Shown piece after piece: positions 1-5,365 of a stretch of 5,437 nt of DNA. The notes beneath the pieces are model-generated. The model worked only from the letters and a program-made list of their open reading frames with translations. It was not told the DNA's origin and did no database searches. Every line of letters begins with the position of its first letter. The stretch's first letter is position 1. The position numbers and the translations under genes were made by a program. The stretch lies in contig UQVU01000124.1 of assembly GCA_900544475.1 (NCBI GenBank), positions 1 to 5,437 of the forward strand, read 5' to 3'. The stretch comes from an uncultured Butyricicoccus sp. (GTDB taxonomy: Bacteria; Bacillota; Clostridia; Oscillospirales; Butyricicoccaceae).

Positions 1-1213
1 CTCCCTTGCGGCACGCATCTTCATCGCGCTTGTGCTTGCCATCATCGCAGGTCTGCTCCTGCAAAGCCACTCGGAATTTGCTGTCAGCTACATCAAGCCG
101 TTCGGCACGATTTTCCTCAACCTCGTTAAGTTCATCGTTGTCCCCATCGTGCTGTTCTCCATCATGTGCGGCATCATTTCGATGAGCGACGTCCGCAAGG
201 TCGGTTCGATCGGCCTGAAAACCGTGCTGTACTACCTGTGCACCACCGCGTTCGCCATCACCATCGGCCTTATCGGCGGCAACATCTTCAAGAAATTCTT
301 CCCGGTCATCGCGACCACCGACCTCAGCTATGAGGCGGCCGAGGCGACCTCGTTTATGGATACCATCGTCGGCATCTTCCCGTCCAACTTCGTCGATCCG
401 ATGGTGAACGCCAATATGCTTCAGATCATCGTCATGGCGATCCTGCTCGGCTTCGGCATCATCCTCATCGGCGAGGAAAAGAACCACCGCATCGTTGCGG
501 CGTTCAATGACCTCAACGAGGTGTTCATGAAGGTCATGGAGCTCATTCTTGCGCTGTCCCCGTTCGGCGTGTTCTGCCTGCTGTGCCCGGTCGTTGCGGA
601 AAACGGCCCGGCCATCATCGGCTCGCTCGCGACCGTTCTTCTCGCGGCGTACATCTGCTACGCGGTACACGCGATCGTCGTTTACTCCTCGACCGTTTCC
701 GCCCTCGGCGGCATGAGCCCGCTCAAGTTCTTTGAGGGAATGCTGCCGGCCATCATGTTCGCGTTTTCGAGCGCGTCCTCGGTCGGCACCCTCCCCATCA
801 ACCTCGAATGCACGGAAAAGCTCGGCGCGAAGCGTGAGGTTGCGTCCTTCGTTCTGCCGCTCGGCGCGACCATCAACATGGACGGCACCGCGATTTATCA
901 GGGCATCTGCGCGATTTTCATCGCCTCCTGCTACGGTATTTCGCTCACTCTGCCGCAGATGCTGACCATTATCCTCACCGCGACCCTCGCCTCCATCGGC
1001 ACCGCCGGTGTGCCGGGCGCCGGCATGGTCATGCTCGCCATGGTGCTCACCTCGGTCGGCCTGCCGGTTGACGGCATCGCGCTCGTTGCCGGCGTGGACC
1101 GCATTTTCGATATGGGCCGCACCACGGTCAATATCACCGGCGACGCCGCCTGCACCATCATCGTTTCCCGTCTGGAAGAGAAGCGCGGAGCGAAGAAGCT
1201 GTCGAAAAACTAA
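1..1213 (+). CDS. Glutamate/aspartate-type dicarboxylate/amino acid:cation symporter (5' truncated)
   Basis: Membrane transporter of the DAACS family (GltP/GltT/GltPh/EAAT relatives), which import acidic amino acids or dicarboxylates with Na+ or H+. The frame is open to the left edge from base 2 and gives 403 residues; the family usually has about 400-430, so only a short N-terminus is missing. An in-frame GTG at 32 has no ribosome binding site and sits inside the first membrane helix, so it is not the start. Family landmarks appear in order: the serine-rich hairpin SSASSVGTLP (767-796), NMDGT in helix 7 (875-889), the second hairpin GTAGVPGAG (998-1024), and helix 8 DMGRTTVNITGD (1109-1144). 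The DMGRT arginine matches the GltPh residue that binds the side-chain carboxylate. That favours glutamate/aspartate over neutral amino acids, and the helix 8 motif differs from DctA. Substrate and coupling ion are inferred. The gene converges on the deacetylase gene. Confidence 0.95.
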   Translation, partial: SLAARIFIALVLAIIAGLLLQSHSEFAVSYIKPFGTIFLNLVKFIVVPIVLFSIMCGIISMSDVRKVGSIGLKTVLYYLCTTAFAITIGLIGGNIFKKFFPVIATTDLSYEAAEATSFMDTIVGIFPSNFVDPMVNANMLQIIVMAILLGFGIILIGEEKNHRIVAAFNDLNEVFMKVMELILALSPFGVFCLLCPVVAENGPAIIGSLATVLLAAYICYAVHAIVVYSSTVSALGGMSPLKFFEGMLPAIMFAFSSASSVGTLPINLECTEKLGAKREVASFVLPLGATINMDGTAIYQGICAIFIASCYGISLTLPQMLTIILTATLASIGTAGVPGAGMVMLAMVLTSVGLPVDGIALVAGVDRIFDMGRTTVNITGDAACTIIVSRLEEKRGAKKLSKN

Positions 1214-1224
1214 TTAAAAAAACC

Positions 1225-1255
1225 AAGCCTCGGTGTCACATGGATACCGAGGCTT
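1225..1255. terminator. Bidirectional rho-independent terminator between convergent genes
   Basis: A perfect 10-bp stem (1225-1234 with 1246-1255, AAGCCTCGGT/ACCGAGGCTT) extends inward by a G-T wobble and two more pairs to a 5-nt loop. Read rightwards it ends in TTTT, 12 nt after the symporter stop codon. Read leftwards it is followed by GG and then seven Ts (1222-1216), so it should also stop transcription of the deacetylase gene. The minus-strand direction has the better U-tract. Confidence 0.88.
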
Positions 1256-1289
1256 TTGTAATATTCTCTTTTATAATTACAAATAGTAA

Positions 1290-2486
1290 TCAGTCCGCCG
1301 TATAGCTCTCCGCCGGATTGAGGGTGACGGCACGGGTCGCGTTGTCGTAGCCAACGCCGCAGTCGATGGCCTGCGCCAGGTCGCGGAGCTTTATGTAATT
1401 CGCGTCGTCGATGAGGTAGGTCTTGAGCGAAAGCCCCTCGCCGTCCAGCGTAATGCGCTGCGAGCCGCTCCCGGCCTGCACGACCGCCGCGTTCCGCACG
1501 CCGGAAAGCTCGGTGCCGAGCGCCTCATATGCGCCGCCGCGCGTCAGCTGAACGCTGTCGTCCGCCGCGTCATACGCAACCGAAAACGCTTTTTCCGTGC
1601 CGGAGAGGGCCGCCGCCGCGTCGCGCAGCTTGATGTAGTTCGCCCCGTCGATCAGGAAGGCTGTGAACGCCGTCGGGGTTCCGTTCACCGCGAACGCCGC
1701 GTCATTCGGGAGCGCCGAAACGGTCGGGTCCTTGAGTCCGGGCAGGGCGCTCAGCGCCTTGAAGGTGTAGCCCTCGGCCTTCCAGCCGGAAATCAGGTCG
1801 TTCAGGATAGCGGCGTTGGTCGAAGAAACCGCGTGCAGCAGGATGATCGCGCCGTTGTGCGTGCGGCTGCGGATGGTCTGCTTGGCGGAAGCATAGGACG
1901 GCTGATTTGCCGGGTCCCAGTCCGCGTAGGCCACGCTCCAGAGCGTCGTGTGCCAGCCGAGCGACTGCGCCCACGCGAGGTTGTCGTAGCTGTACGCGCC
2001 CTCGGGCGGTCGGTAGAACGGGGCAAGCCTGCGCCCGGTGAGCTGCTTATACTGCGTGCTGACTGAGGTCAGCTCCTCGGCGAAGCGTTCGCGACCGACC
2101 TTGCTCATGTTCGGGTGGTTATAGGTGTGGTTGCACACGAGATGCCCCTCGTCCCCCATGCGCTTTACGAGCGCCGGGGCGGTTTTCAGGTAGTCGCCCA
2201 CCACGAAAAACGCGCCGGGAACGTGCTGTTTTTTGAGCGTATCGAGGATTTTTGCGGTGTTTCCGTTCTCATAGCCGCAGTCGAACGTTAGATAGAGCGT
2301 TTTCTCGTCCGCGCTCCCCATGTAGTACGCGCCGTATTTCGCAAGCGTCTGCACCGTATCCTCGCCGTTCGGCGGCTGATGCAGGCCGTTGCCGTACCAC
2401 AGACCCCAGTTTGTCGCGCCCGCCGGAAGCAGCGCCATGCCGAGCGCGAGCGCCGCGCAGAGCGTCCGTTTGCAGATGTTTTTCAT
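1290..2486 (-). CDS. pdaA: PdaA-like polysaccharide (peptidoglycan) deacetylase with C-terminal repeat domain
   Basis: Exported NodB-fold (carbohydrate esterase 4) deacetylase, 398 aa. In Bacillus, PdaA removes the acetyl group from N-acetylmuramic acid, a step in making muramic-delta-lactam in spore cortex. Residues 1-24 are a signal peptide (basic N-terminus, hydrophobic core, AGA before the cut). The start to ATNWGLW matches the region preceding the PdaA catalytic domain. Motifs: TFDCGYENG at 67-75, with Cys where canonical deacetylases have the second Asp and PdaA has Asn; H120-TYN-H124 (metal ligands); RPPEGAYS at 159-166; WSVAYADW at 183-190; LLH at 216-218. Residues about 267-390 hold two repeats of the copper-amine-oxidase-N-like type, which Bacillus PdaA lacks. 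The start at 2486 is chosen for its ribosome binding site and signal peptide; a start at 2561 would lie upstream of the predicted transcript. Catalytic assignment is firm by motif; the cortex role is inferred. Confidence 0.92.
   Translation of the reverse strand: MKNICKRTLCAALALGMALLPAGATNWGLWYGNGLHQPPNGEDTVQTLAKYGAYYMGSADEKTLYLTFDCGYENGNTAKILDTLKKQHVPGAFFVVGDYLKTAPALVKRMGDEGHLVCNHTYNHPNMSKVGRERFAEELTSVSTQYKQLTGRRLAPFYRPPEGAYSYDNLAWAQSLGWHTTLWSVAYADWDPANQPSYASAKQTIRSRTHNGAIILLHAVSSTNAAILNDLISGWKAEGYTFKALSALPGLKDPTVSALPNDAAFAVNGTPTAFTAFLIDGANYIKLRDAAAALSGTEKAFSVAYDAADDSVQLTRGGAYEALGTELSGVRNAAVVQAGSGSQRITLDGEGLSLKTYLIDDANYIKLRDLAQAIDCGVGYDNATRAVTLNPAESYTAD
1320..1688 (-). repeat. Two tandem protein repeats (IDxANYIKLRD type) in the deacetylase C-terminus
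   Basis: Residues about 267-314 and 345-389 of the deacetylase align with each other. The cores are FLIDGANYIKLRDAAAAL and YLIDDANYIKLRDLAQAI (core DNA 1620-1658 and 1380-1418), each followed by a strand ending VxYDxAxxxVxL. This pattern is typical of the copper amine oxidase N-terminal-like domain (PF07833-type) found at the ends of many secreted clostridial cell-wall proteins. A wall-attachment or structural role is likely by analogy only; no copper site is evident. Confidence 0.75.
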
Positions 2487-2493
2487 GCGTTTT

Positions 2494-2500
2494 CTCCTCC
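2494..2500 (-). promoter_or_regulatory. Ribosome binding site that sets the deacetylase start
   Basis: Reads GGAGGAG on the minus strand, 7 nt before the ATG at 2486. It is a near-perfect anti-16S match and is the reason the longer in-frame start at 2561 is rejected. Confidence 0.88.
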
Positions 2501-2543
2501 TTTTACTGCGGCAGACTCCCCCCGGCCCGCCGTTCTTTTCTCT

Positions 2544-2572
2544 ATCATAGGATAAACGCATCGACCATGCAA
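2544..2572 (-). promoter_or_regulatory. Promoter of the deacetylase gene (sigma-A-like, possibly forespore-sigma-like)
   Basis: On the minus strand, TTGCAT (2572-2567), a 17-bp spacer, then TATGAT (2549-2544), giving a leader of about 50 nt before the ATG. The -10 is 5/6 to consensus and the -35 only 3/6. The same bases can be read as a sigma-G-like pair, GCATG (2570-2566) and TATGATA (2549-2543), which would fit a spore-cortex enzyme. The sequence alone does not decide between the two. Confidence 0.6.
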
Positions 2573-2595
2573 GCGCTGTTCGGAATTGTAACCGT

Positions 2596-2638
2596 AAAAA
2601 AATCCGCCTGAAGTTTGGGCAGAATGCCGCTTCGGGCG
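2596..2638 (-). terminator. Second of two tandem terminators after the kinase gene
   Basis: A 9-bp stem with one G-T wobble (2605-2613 with 2630-2638) plus an inner GGC/GCC stem (2618-2620 with 2626-2628) is followed on the minus strand by GGA and seven Ts (2602-2596). It lies just upstream of the deacetylase promoter and should block read-through from the two-component operon. Confidence 0.7.
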
Positions 2639-2639
2639 C

Positions 2640-2681
2640 AAAAAAGCAGAAACCCTCGTCTTTCTGAGAGCTTCTGCTTTT
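2640..2681 (-). terminator. First terminator of the two-component operon
   Basis: The stem AAAAGCAGAA/TTCTGCTTTT (2642-2651 with 2672-2681) has an inner CTC/GAG extension and is followed on the minus strand by a T-run (2645-2640). It begins inside the kinase stop codon (2680-2682). Confidence 0.85.
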
Positions 2682-3969
2682 AATTACCGTCTTTCTGTTC
2701 TTTCAGCGGCACCATGAACCGCATGGTGAATGTTCCGTTTTCCGCGCGGAACTCACACAGACCGCCGTGCTTATGCGCGATGGCCTGAATGCTGCGGCAG
2801 CCGAAGCCGTGTCCCTCCCGCTGCGCGGCCGGCAGACCGCCATGCAGTTCGAGCGACTTTTCGCACGGATTGAAAACCGAAATGAGCAGCCGGCTGCGCC
2901 GCAGACCGCAGTAAAGCGAAATCTGCCGATTCGGCTCGTCCAGCTTTTCGACCGCGTGGAGCGCGTTTTCCAGACCGTTGGACAGCACCGAGCACAGCTC
3001 GTTATCGGGCAGCGACAGCGTGTCCGGCAGCTTCGCCTCGACCGTGAGGCGCACCCCCTTGCGCTCCGCCCGTCCCACGAACGAGGAGCACAGCAGGTTC
3101 ACCGTATCGTTCGCGCAGAAGCGGCGCGGCGTGACCGCCTCGATGTCGCTGCGCACCCGATGGATGTACTCAGCCGCCTGCTGCGGCTTGTCCGCCGTCA
3201 GGAGGCTGTCGATCATGTTCAGATGATGGCGCATATCGTGCTGATAGACCGCTGTCTGGGTCTCTGCGCGGCGGAGTGCGTCCATTTCGGTCTGCGACTG
3301 CCGGAGTGCCGACTGGAGCACCGCGTTCTGCATTTCGGACTGCATCCGTGCGCGGCTCTGCGCGTGATACGCGGTCATGAACGCGACGTAGAACACGATG
3401 AGCACGGTCGGGAGAAACTCGTCAAGCGCGTAAATTCCCGCGTGCAGCGCGTCCGAATAGATGGTCGTTGCATAGTCGAACAGGTAATACGCCACCGGCA
3501 GACTGCCGAACAGCAGCAGCGAATCCGACATGGCGTCATGCGCCGCGCCGGTAAAGCAGCGCAGCAGCGCGAACAGGAACGGGACGATGGACAGCGTGTA
3601 GCATATCTCGCCCGCGAGCGCCGACCCGGAAACCGCCGTGACCGCGATGTTCACCCAGCGCGGCAGCTGACAGCAGAGATAGGCGGTGCAGGTGCAGACG
3701 ATTGCCTCGCCGACCCGCTTTTTCAGCACGCAAATCAGCGCGAGGGTCAGCGGCAGATGCACGATGAGCGGATAGAGCTGCTTGGCCGTGGTGACGCCGA
3801 GTATCAGCCAGCACGGCGTCTGAATGAGCAGGAACAGCGGCGCAAGCGCGATGAAAATGCGTTTCTGCCGCGCCGTGCGGCAGCCGCCCGCAATCGCCAC
3901 GCTGAGGATAAGGCCGTAGATGAGCACCAGACCGTAGTTAAACACGCCAAGGGCGGAAAGCAGCGTCAT
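2680..3969 (-). CDS. GHKL-family sensor histidine kinase (AgrC/VirS/ComD-like)
   Basis: Membrane-bound sensor kinase, 429 aa, that should autophosphorylate on His and pass phosphate to the LytTR regulator encoded just upstream. Residues 1-200 are strongly hydrophobic with about six or seven membrane helices (roughly 10-29, 38-58, 66-82, 88-112, 122-140, 150-166, 182-201). A basic, coiled-coil-prone linker (203-240) follows. The phosphoacceptor is H244 in HDMRHH, typical of the peptide-sensing HPK10 class. The ATPase domain has the N-box N331-GLE-N335 and the G-box GHGFG (386-390). The ATG overlaps the regulator's TGA by 4 nt (ATGA), with GGGGAGG 7 nt upstream inside the regulator gene, so translation is probably coupled. 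The membrane part is unusually rich in cysteine (C30, 53, 80, 92, 94, 99, 100, 123, 138). The signal is unknown: peptide sensing is inferred from class only, and no precursor gene is seen nearby. Confidence 0.92.
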   Translation of the reverse strand: MTLLSALGVFNYGLVLIYGLILSVAIAGGCRTARQKRIFIALAPLFLLIQTPCWLILGVTTAKQLYPLIVHLPLTLALICVLKKRVGEAIVCTCTAYLCCQLPRWVNIAVTAVSGSALAGEICYTLSIVPFLFALLRCFTGAAHDAMSDSLLLFGSLPVAYYLFDYATTIYSDALHAGIYALDEFLPTVLIVFYVAFMTAYHAQSRARMQSEMQNAVLQSALRQSQTEMDALRRAETQTAVYQHDMRHHLNMIDSLLTADKPQQAAEYIHRVRSDIEAVTPRRFCANDTVNLLCSSFVGRAERKGVRLTVEAKLPDTLSLPDNELCSVLSNGLENALHAVEKLDEPNRQISLYCGLRRSRLLISVFNPCEKSLELHGGLPAAQREGHGFGCRSIQAIAHKHGGLCEFRAENGTFTMRFMVPLKEQKDGN

Positions 3970-4691
3970 TCTCCGGCCTCCCCCTCAGAAAATAGCAGAT
4001 TCATGTATTCCTTTTGCACCTGCGGATAAATCAGCCGGGAAACCGGCAGGGTCCTGCCCGTAAACGTGCGCACGCTGCTCGGCGTAAGCTCCTCGATCTG
4101 GAACATATTGATGATGTAGGAGCGGTGAATGCGGGTGAACTCCGGTCGCGCCAGAAGCGGCTTTTCGTAGTCGCGCATACGACCCGGCACCTCGCGCACC
4201 TGTCCGTTCGTCAGGTTGAAATACAGGTGGCGGTTATTGATTTCGACGTAGGTCAGCTGGGAAAACGGGATGCGGAACAGAGAATTTCCGTTTTTGACAG
4301 TCAGACCGTCCTGCGGCCGCTGTTCGCGGAGCATCAGACGGTCGAGCAGCGGAAAGAGCAGATTCCGGCGGATGGGCTTGAGCAGATAATCGAGGGCGTT
4401 CACGCCGTAGCTCTCGTAGGCGAAGCCGGGCGAGGAAGTCAGAAAAACGATGTCCGCCGCGGTATCGAAGCTGCGGATCTCTCGCGCGGCCTCCAGGCCG
4501 TCCATGCCGGGCATGATGACGTCGAGCAGATAGAGCGTGAAGTGCTCCCGCTGTGCGGCGTCCACCAGCTCGACCGCGCTGCGGAAGGTCCGCACACGGA
4601 GAATGGTATTGTTTTCTGTCTGCCAGAGCTGCAAAAGCTCGAGAATTTCGTTCAGTTCCTCCAGCTGATCGTCACAAACCGCAATATACAT
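3966..4691 (-). CDS. LytTR-family response regulator (AgrA/VirR-like)
   Basis: Cytoplasmic DNA-binding response regulator, 241 aa. The receiver domain (about 1-120) has the acidic pair D7-D8, phosphorylation site D57 in LLDVIMPGMDG, switch residue T85 and conserved K105 in LLKP. The LytTR DNA-binding domain spans about 130-233, with the FTRIHRSYIIN signature at 185-195. LytTR proteins normally bind pairs of direct repeats upstream of their target promoters. GGGAGGTG lies 7 nt before the ATG. It is the first gene of a two-gene operon with the GHKL kinase, a pairing typical of AgrC-AgrA or VirS-VirR systems. Targets are unknown; the divergent promoter region next door is the obvious local candidate, although no clear LytTR box pair was recognised there. 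Confidence 0.95.
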   Translation of the reverse strand: MYIAVCDDQLEELNEILELLQLWQTENNTILRVRTFRSAVELVDAAQREHFTLYLLDVIMPGMDGLEAAREIRSFDTAADIVFLTSSPGFAYESYGVNALDYLLKPIRRNLLFPLLDRLMLREQRPQDGLTVKNGNSLFRIPFSQLTYVEINNRHLYFNLTNGQVREVPGRMRDYEKPLLARPEFTRIHRSYIINMFQIEELTPSSVRTFTGRTLPVSRLIYPQVQKEYMNLLFSEGEAGE

Positions 4692-4724
4692 CGTTTTTCA
4701 CCTCCCGTTCGACGTTTCTTTTTT

Positions 4725-4753
4725 ATTTTACCACAAGCTTAAAATGCTTTCCA
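4725..4753 (-). promoter_or_regulatory. Promoter of the two-component operon
   Basis: On the minus strand, TGGAAA (4753-4748), a 17-bp spacer, and TAAAAT (4730-4725) preceded by TGG, an extended -10. It predicts a leader of about 26 nt to the ATG at 4691. The -35 lies within a direct repeat, TTCCAG-TG-TTCCAG on the plus strand (4749-4762). Confidence 0.65.
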
Positions 4754-4761
4754 GTGTTCCA

Positions 4762-4779
4762 GCGATATTTTATCGCGAT
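4762..4779. promoter_or_regulatory. Overlapping palindromes between divergent promoters, candidate operator
   Basis: GCGATA-TTT-TATCGC is a perfect inverted repeat (4762-4776). It overlaps a second perfect 8-bp palindrome, ATCGCGAT (4772-4779). Both lie between the -35 boxes of the leftward regulator operon and the rightward small-protein gene, where a dimeric regulator could act on both. No binding protein is identified, and LytTR proteins prefer direct repeats. Confidence 0.4.
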
Positions 4780-4792
4780 TTGACATTTCTGC

Positions 4793-4821
4793 TGGACGAA
4801 CCGCCCGGGATGTGCTATGCT
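4793..4821 (+). promoter_or_regulatory. Promoter of the small membrane protein gene
   Basis: TGGACG (4793-4798, 4/6 to consensus), a 17-bp spacer, then TATGCT (4816-4821) preceded by TGC, an extended -10. The predicted start near 4828 leaves a leader of about 35 nt before the ATG at 4863. Confidence 0.6.
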
Positions 4822-4862
4822 TATGGAAAAGCAGAAACCATGTCGGGAAAGGGAGGTCAAAC

Positions 4863-5168
4863 ATGCCGCAGTGGTTGCCGTGGCTTATCGCATTTATCAG
4901 TCTGGAAGCGTTCATCGCGCTCTGGTTCTGGGAAGTCAACCGTGAGATGCTGAGCCGGAAGAGTACGGTGGAAAGCGCGCGTGCGCAGCTTGCCGCGAGC
5001 CGTTCGCGTGCGGTCGCACATCCGGAAGGCGAGGAATACGCCGCTGTTCTCACGCGCAGCGAGAGCATTTTTCAGCAGTCAGTCGATCATTACAACGAGC
5101 TGTTTCAGCGGCCGTGGATTGGATTTCCGGGGCGTCTTCTCGGATTTTCCGAAGAAATCAACGATTAA
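4863..5168 (+). CDS. Small single-pass membrane protein with a LemA-like C-terminal motif
   Basis: 101 aa, function unknown. Residues 4-23 form one hydrophobic membrane helix (PWLIAFISLEAFIALWFW), followed by basic residues (R27, R32, K33), which suggests N-outside, C-inside by the positive-inside rule. Residues about 34-85 are a charged, alanine-rich stretch likely to form a long helix or coiled coil. The end, VDHYNELFQRPWIGFPGRLLGF (about 74-95), resembles the C-terminal region of LemA proteins (YN followed by FP and a GF). LemA is normally about 185 aa, so the central helices are missing; this may be a separate small-protein family rather than a fragment. The start at 4863 is chosen because GGAGGT lies 5 nt upstream and the membrane helix begins at once; an in-frame ATG at 4812 overlaps the promoter. 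It is transcribed divergently from the LytTR operon and may share its control. Confidence 0.82.
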   Translation: MPQWLPWLIAFISLEAFIALWFWEVNREMLSRKSTVESARAQLAASRSRAVAHPEGEEYAAVLTRSESIFQQSVDHYNELFQRPWIGFPGRLLGFSEEIND

Positions 5169-5177
5169 ATTTTCGAG

Positions 5178-5196
5178 ATGGACGTTTTATGTCCAT
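5178..5196. repeat. Perfect inverted repeat beside the orphan promoter
   Basis: ATGGAC and GTCCAT (5178-5183 and 5191-5196) flank a 7-bp centre, starting 10 bp after the small-protein stop codon. The right arm ends 9 bp before the TATAAT box, so it covers the normal -35 position and could be an operator. It lacks a U-tract, so it is a poor terminator. Confidence 0.55.
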
Positions 5197-5202
5197 ACGA
5201 TA

Positions 5203-5211
5203 TGATATAAT
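5203..5211 (+). promoter_or_regulatory. Extended -10 promoter with no obvious downstream gene
   Basis: TGA followed by a perfect TATAAT (5206-5211) makes a strong TGn-extended -10. No good -35 lies 16-18 bp upstream; the inverted repeat is there instead. The predicted start near 5218 leads into a gene-free stretch ending in a hairpin at 5266-5295. Confidence 0.55.
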
Positions 5212-5217
5212 ACAATC

Positions 5218-5310
5218 GAAGGACAAACAGGCAAATCTGTCCGGCTCACGTTTCATTTCTTTTCCGAACGGCACTGCGTCACTGTGGTGCCGTTCATCTA
5301 TTTATCTATT
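5218..5310 (+). ncRNA. Candidate small RNA (speculative)
   Basis: The stretch between the orphan promoter and the hairpin at 5266-5295 encodes no credible protein. Its 5' part can fold as GGACA/TGTCC (5221-5225 with 5238-5242) or as the mutually exclusive ACAG/CTGT (5227-5230 with 5237-5240). No known RNA family was recognised. Alternatively the stretch is a plain intergenic spacer. Confidence 0.25.
5266..5295 (+). terminator. Hairpin, probable rightward terminator
   Basis: A perfect 9-bp stem, GAACGGCAC/GTGCCGTTC (5266-5274 with 5287-5295), with a 12-nt loop is followed by a T-rich but interrupted tract (5296-5317). It could end transcripts from the small-protein gene and from the orphan promoter. 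The lack of a clean U-run lowers confidence. Confidence 0.5.
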
Positions 5311-5320
5311 TATATTTGGG

Positions 5321-5365
5321 CACAAAAAAAGACTCAAAACCTTAGCTCTGAGTCTTATCTTTGTG
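5321..5365 (-). terminator. Rho-independent terminator of the rRNA operon
   Basis: An inner 8-bp stem, AAGACTCA/TGAGTCTT (5329-5336 with 5349-5356), and an outer CACAAA/TTTGTG stem (5321-5326 with 5360-5365) form a long hairpin. On the minus strand the inner stem runs straight into a T-run (5330-5324). It directly follows the 5S rRNA 3' end. Confidence 0.88.

Noticed and set aside
2487..2561. 25-residue N-terminal extension of the deacetylase from an ATG at 2561
   Set aside because: That ATG lies between the -35 and -10 boxes of the predicted promoter. The extension is Arg/Lys/Gly-rich and would bury the signal peptide, whereas the internal ATG at 2486 has an ideal ribosome binding site.
2767..4029. 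Long rightward open frame (420 codons) opposite the kinase gene
   Set aside because: It is antisense to a motif-rich kinase, is dominated by Arg, Gln, His and Glu as expected from a reversed GC-rich frame, and shows no domain. It is a shadow frame.
4014..4742. Long rightward open frame (242 codons) opposite the response regulator
   Set aside because: It is antisense to a clear receiver-LytTR protein, with biased composition and no recognisable motif.
4780..4785. Perfect TTGACA hexamer as a -35 for the small-protein gene
   Set aside because: The bases 16-19 bp downstream are GC-rich with no -10 box, and the TATGCT box is 30 bp away. TGGACG at 4793 has the correct 17-bp spacing.
4739..5068. 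Leftward 109-codon frame opposite the small membrane protein
   Set aside because: It has no domain or sensible composition and runs across both divergent promoters; the plus-strand frame has the ribosome binding site and membrane helix.
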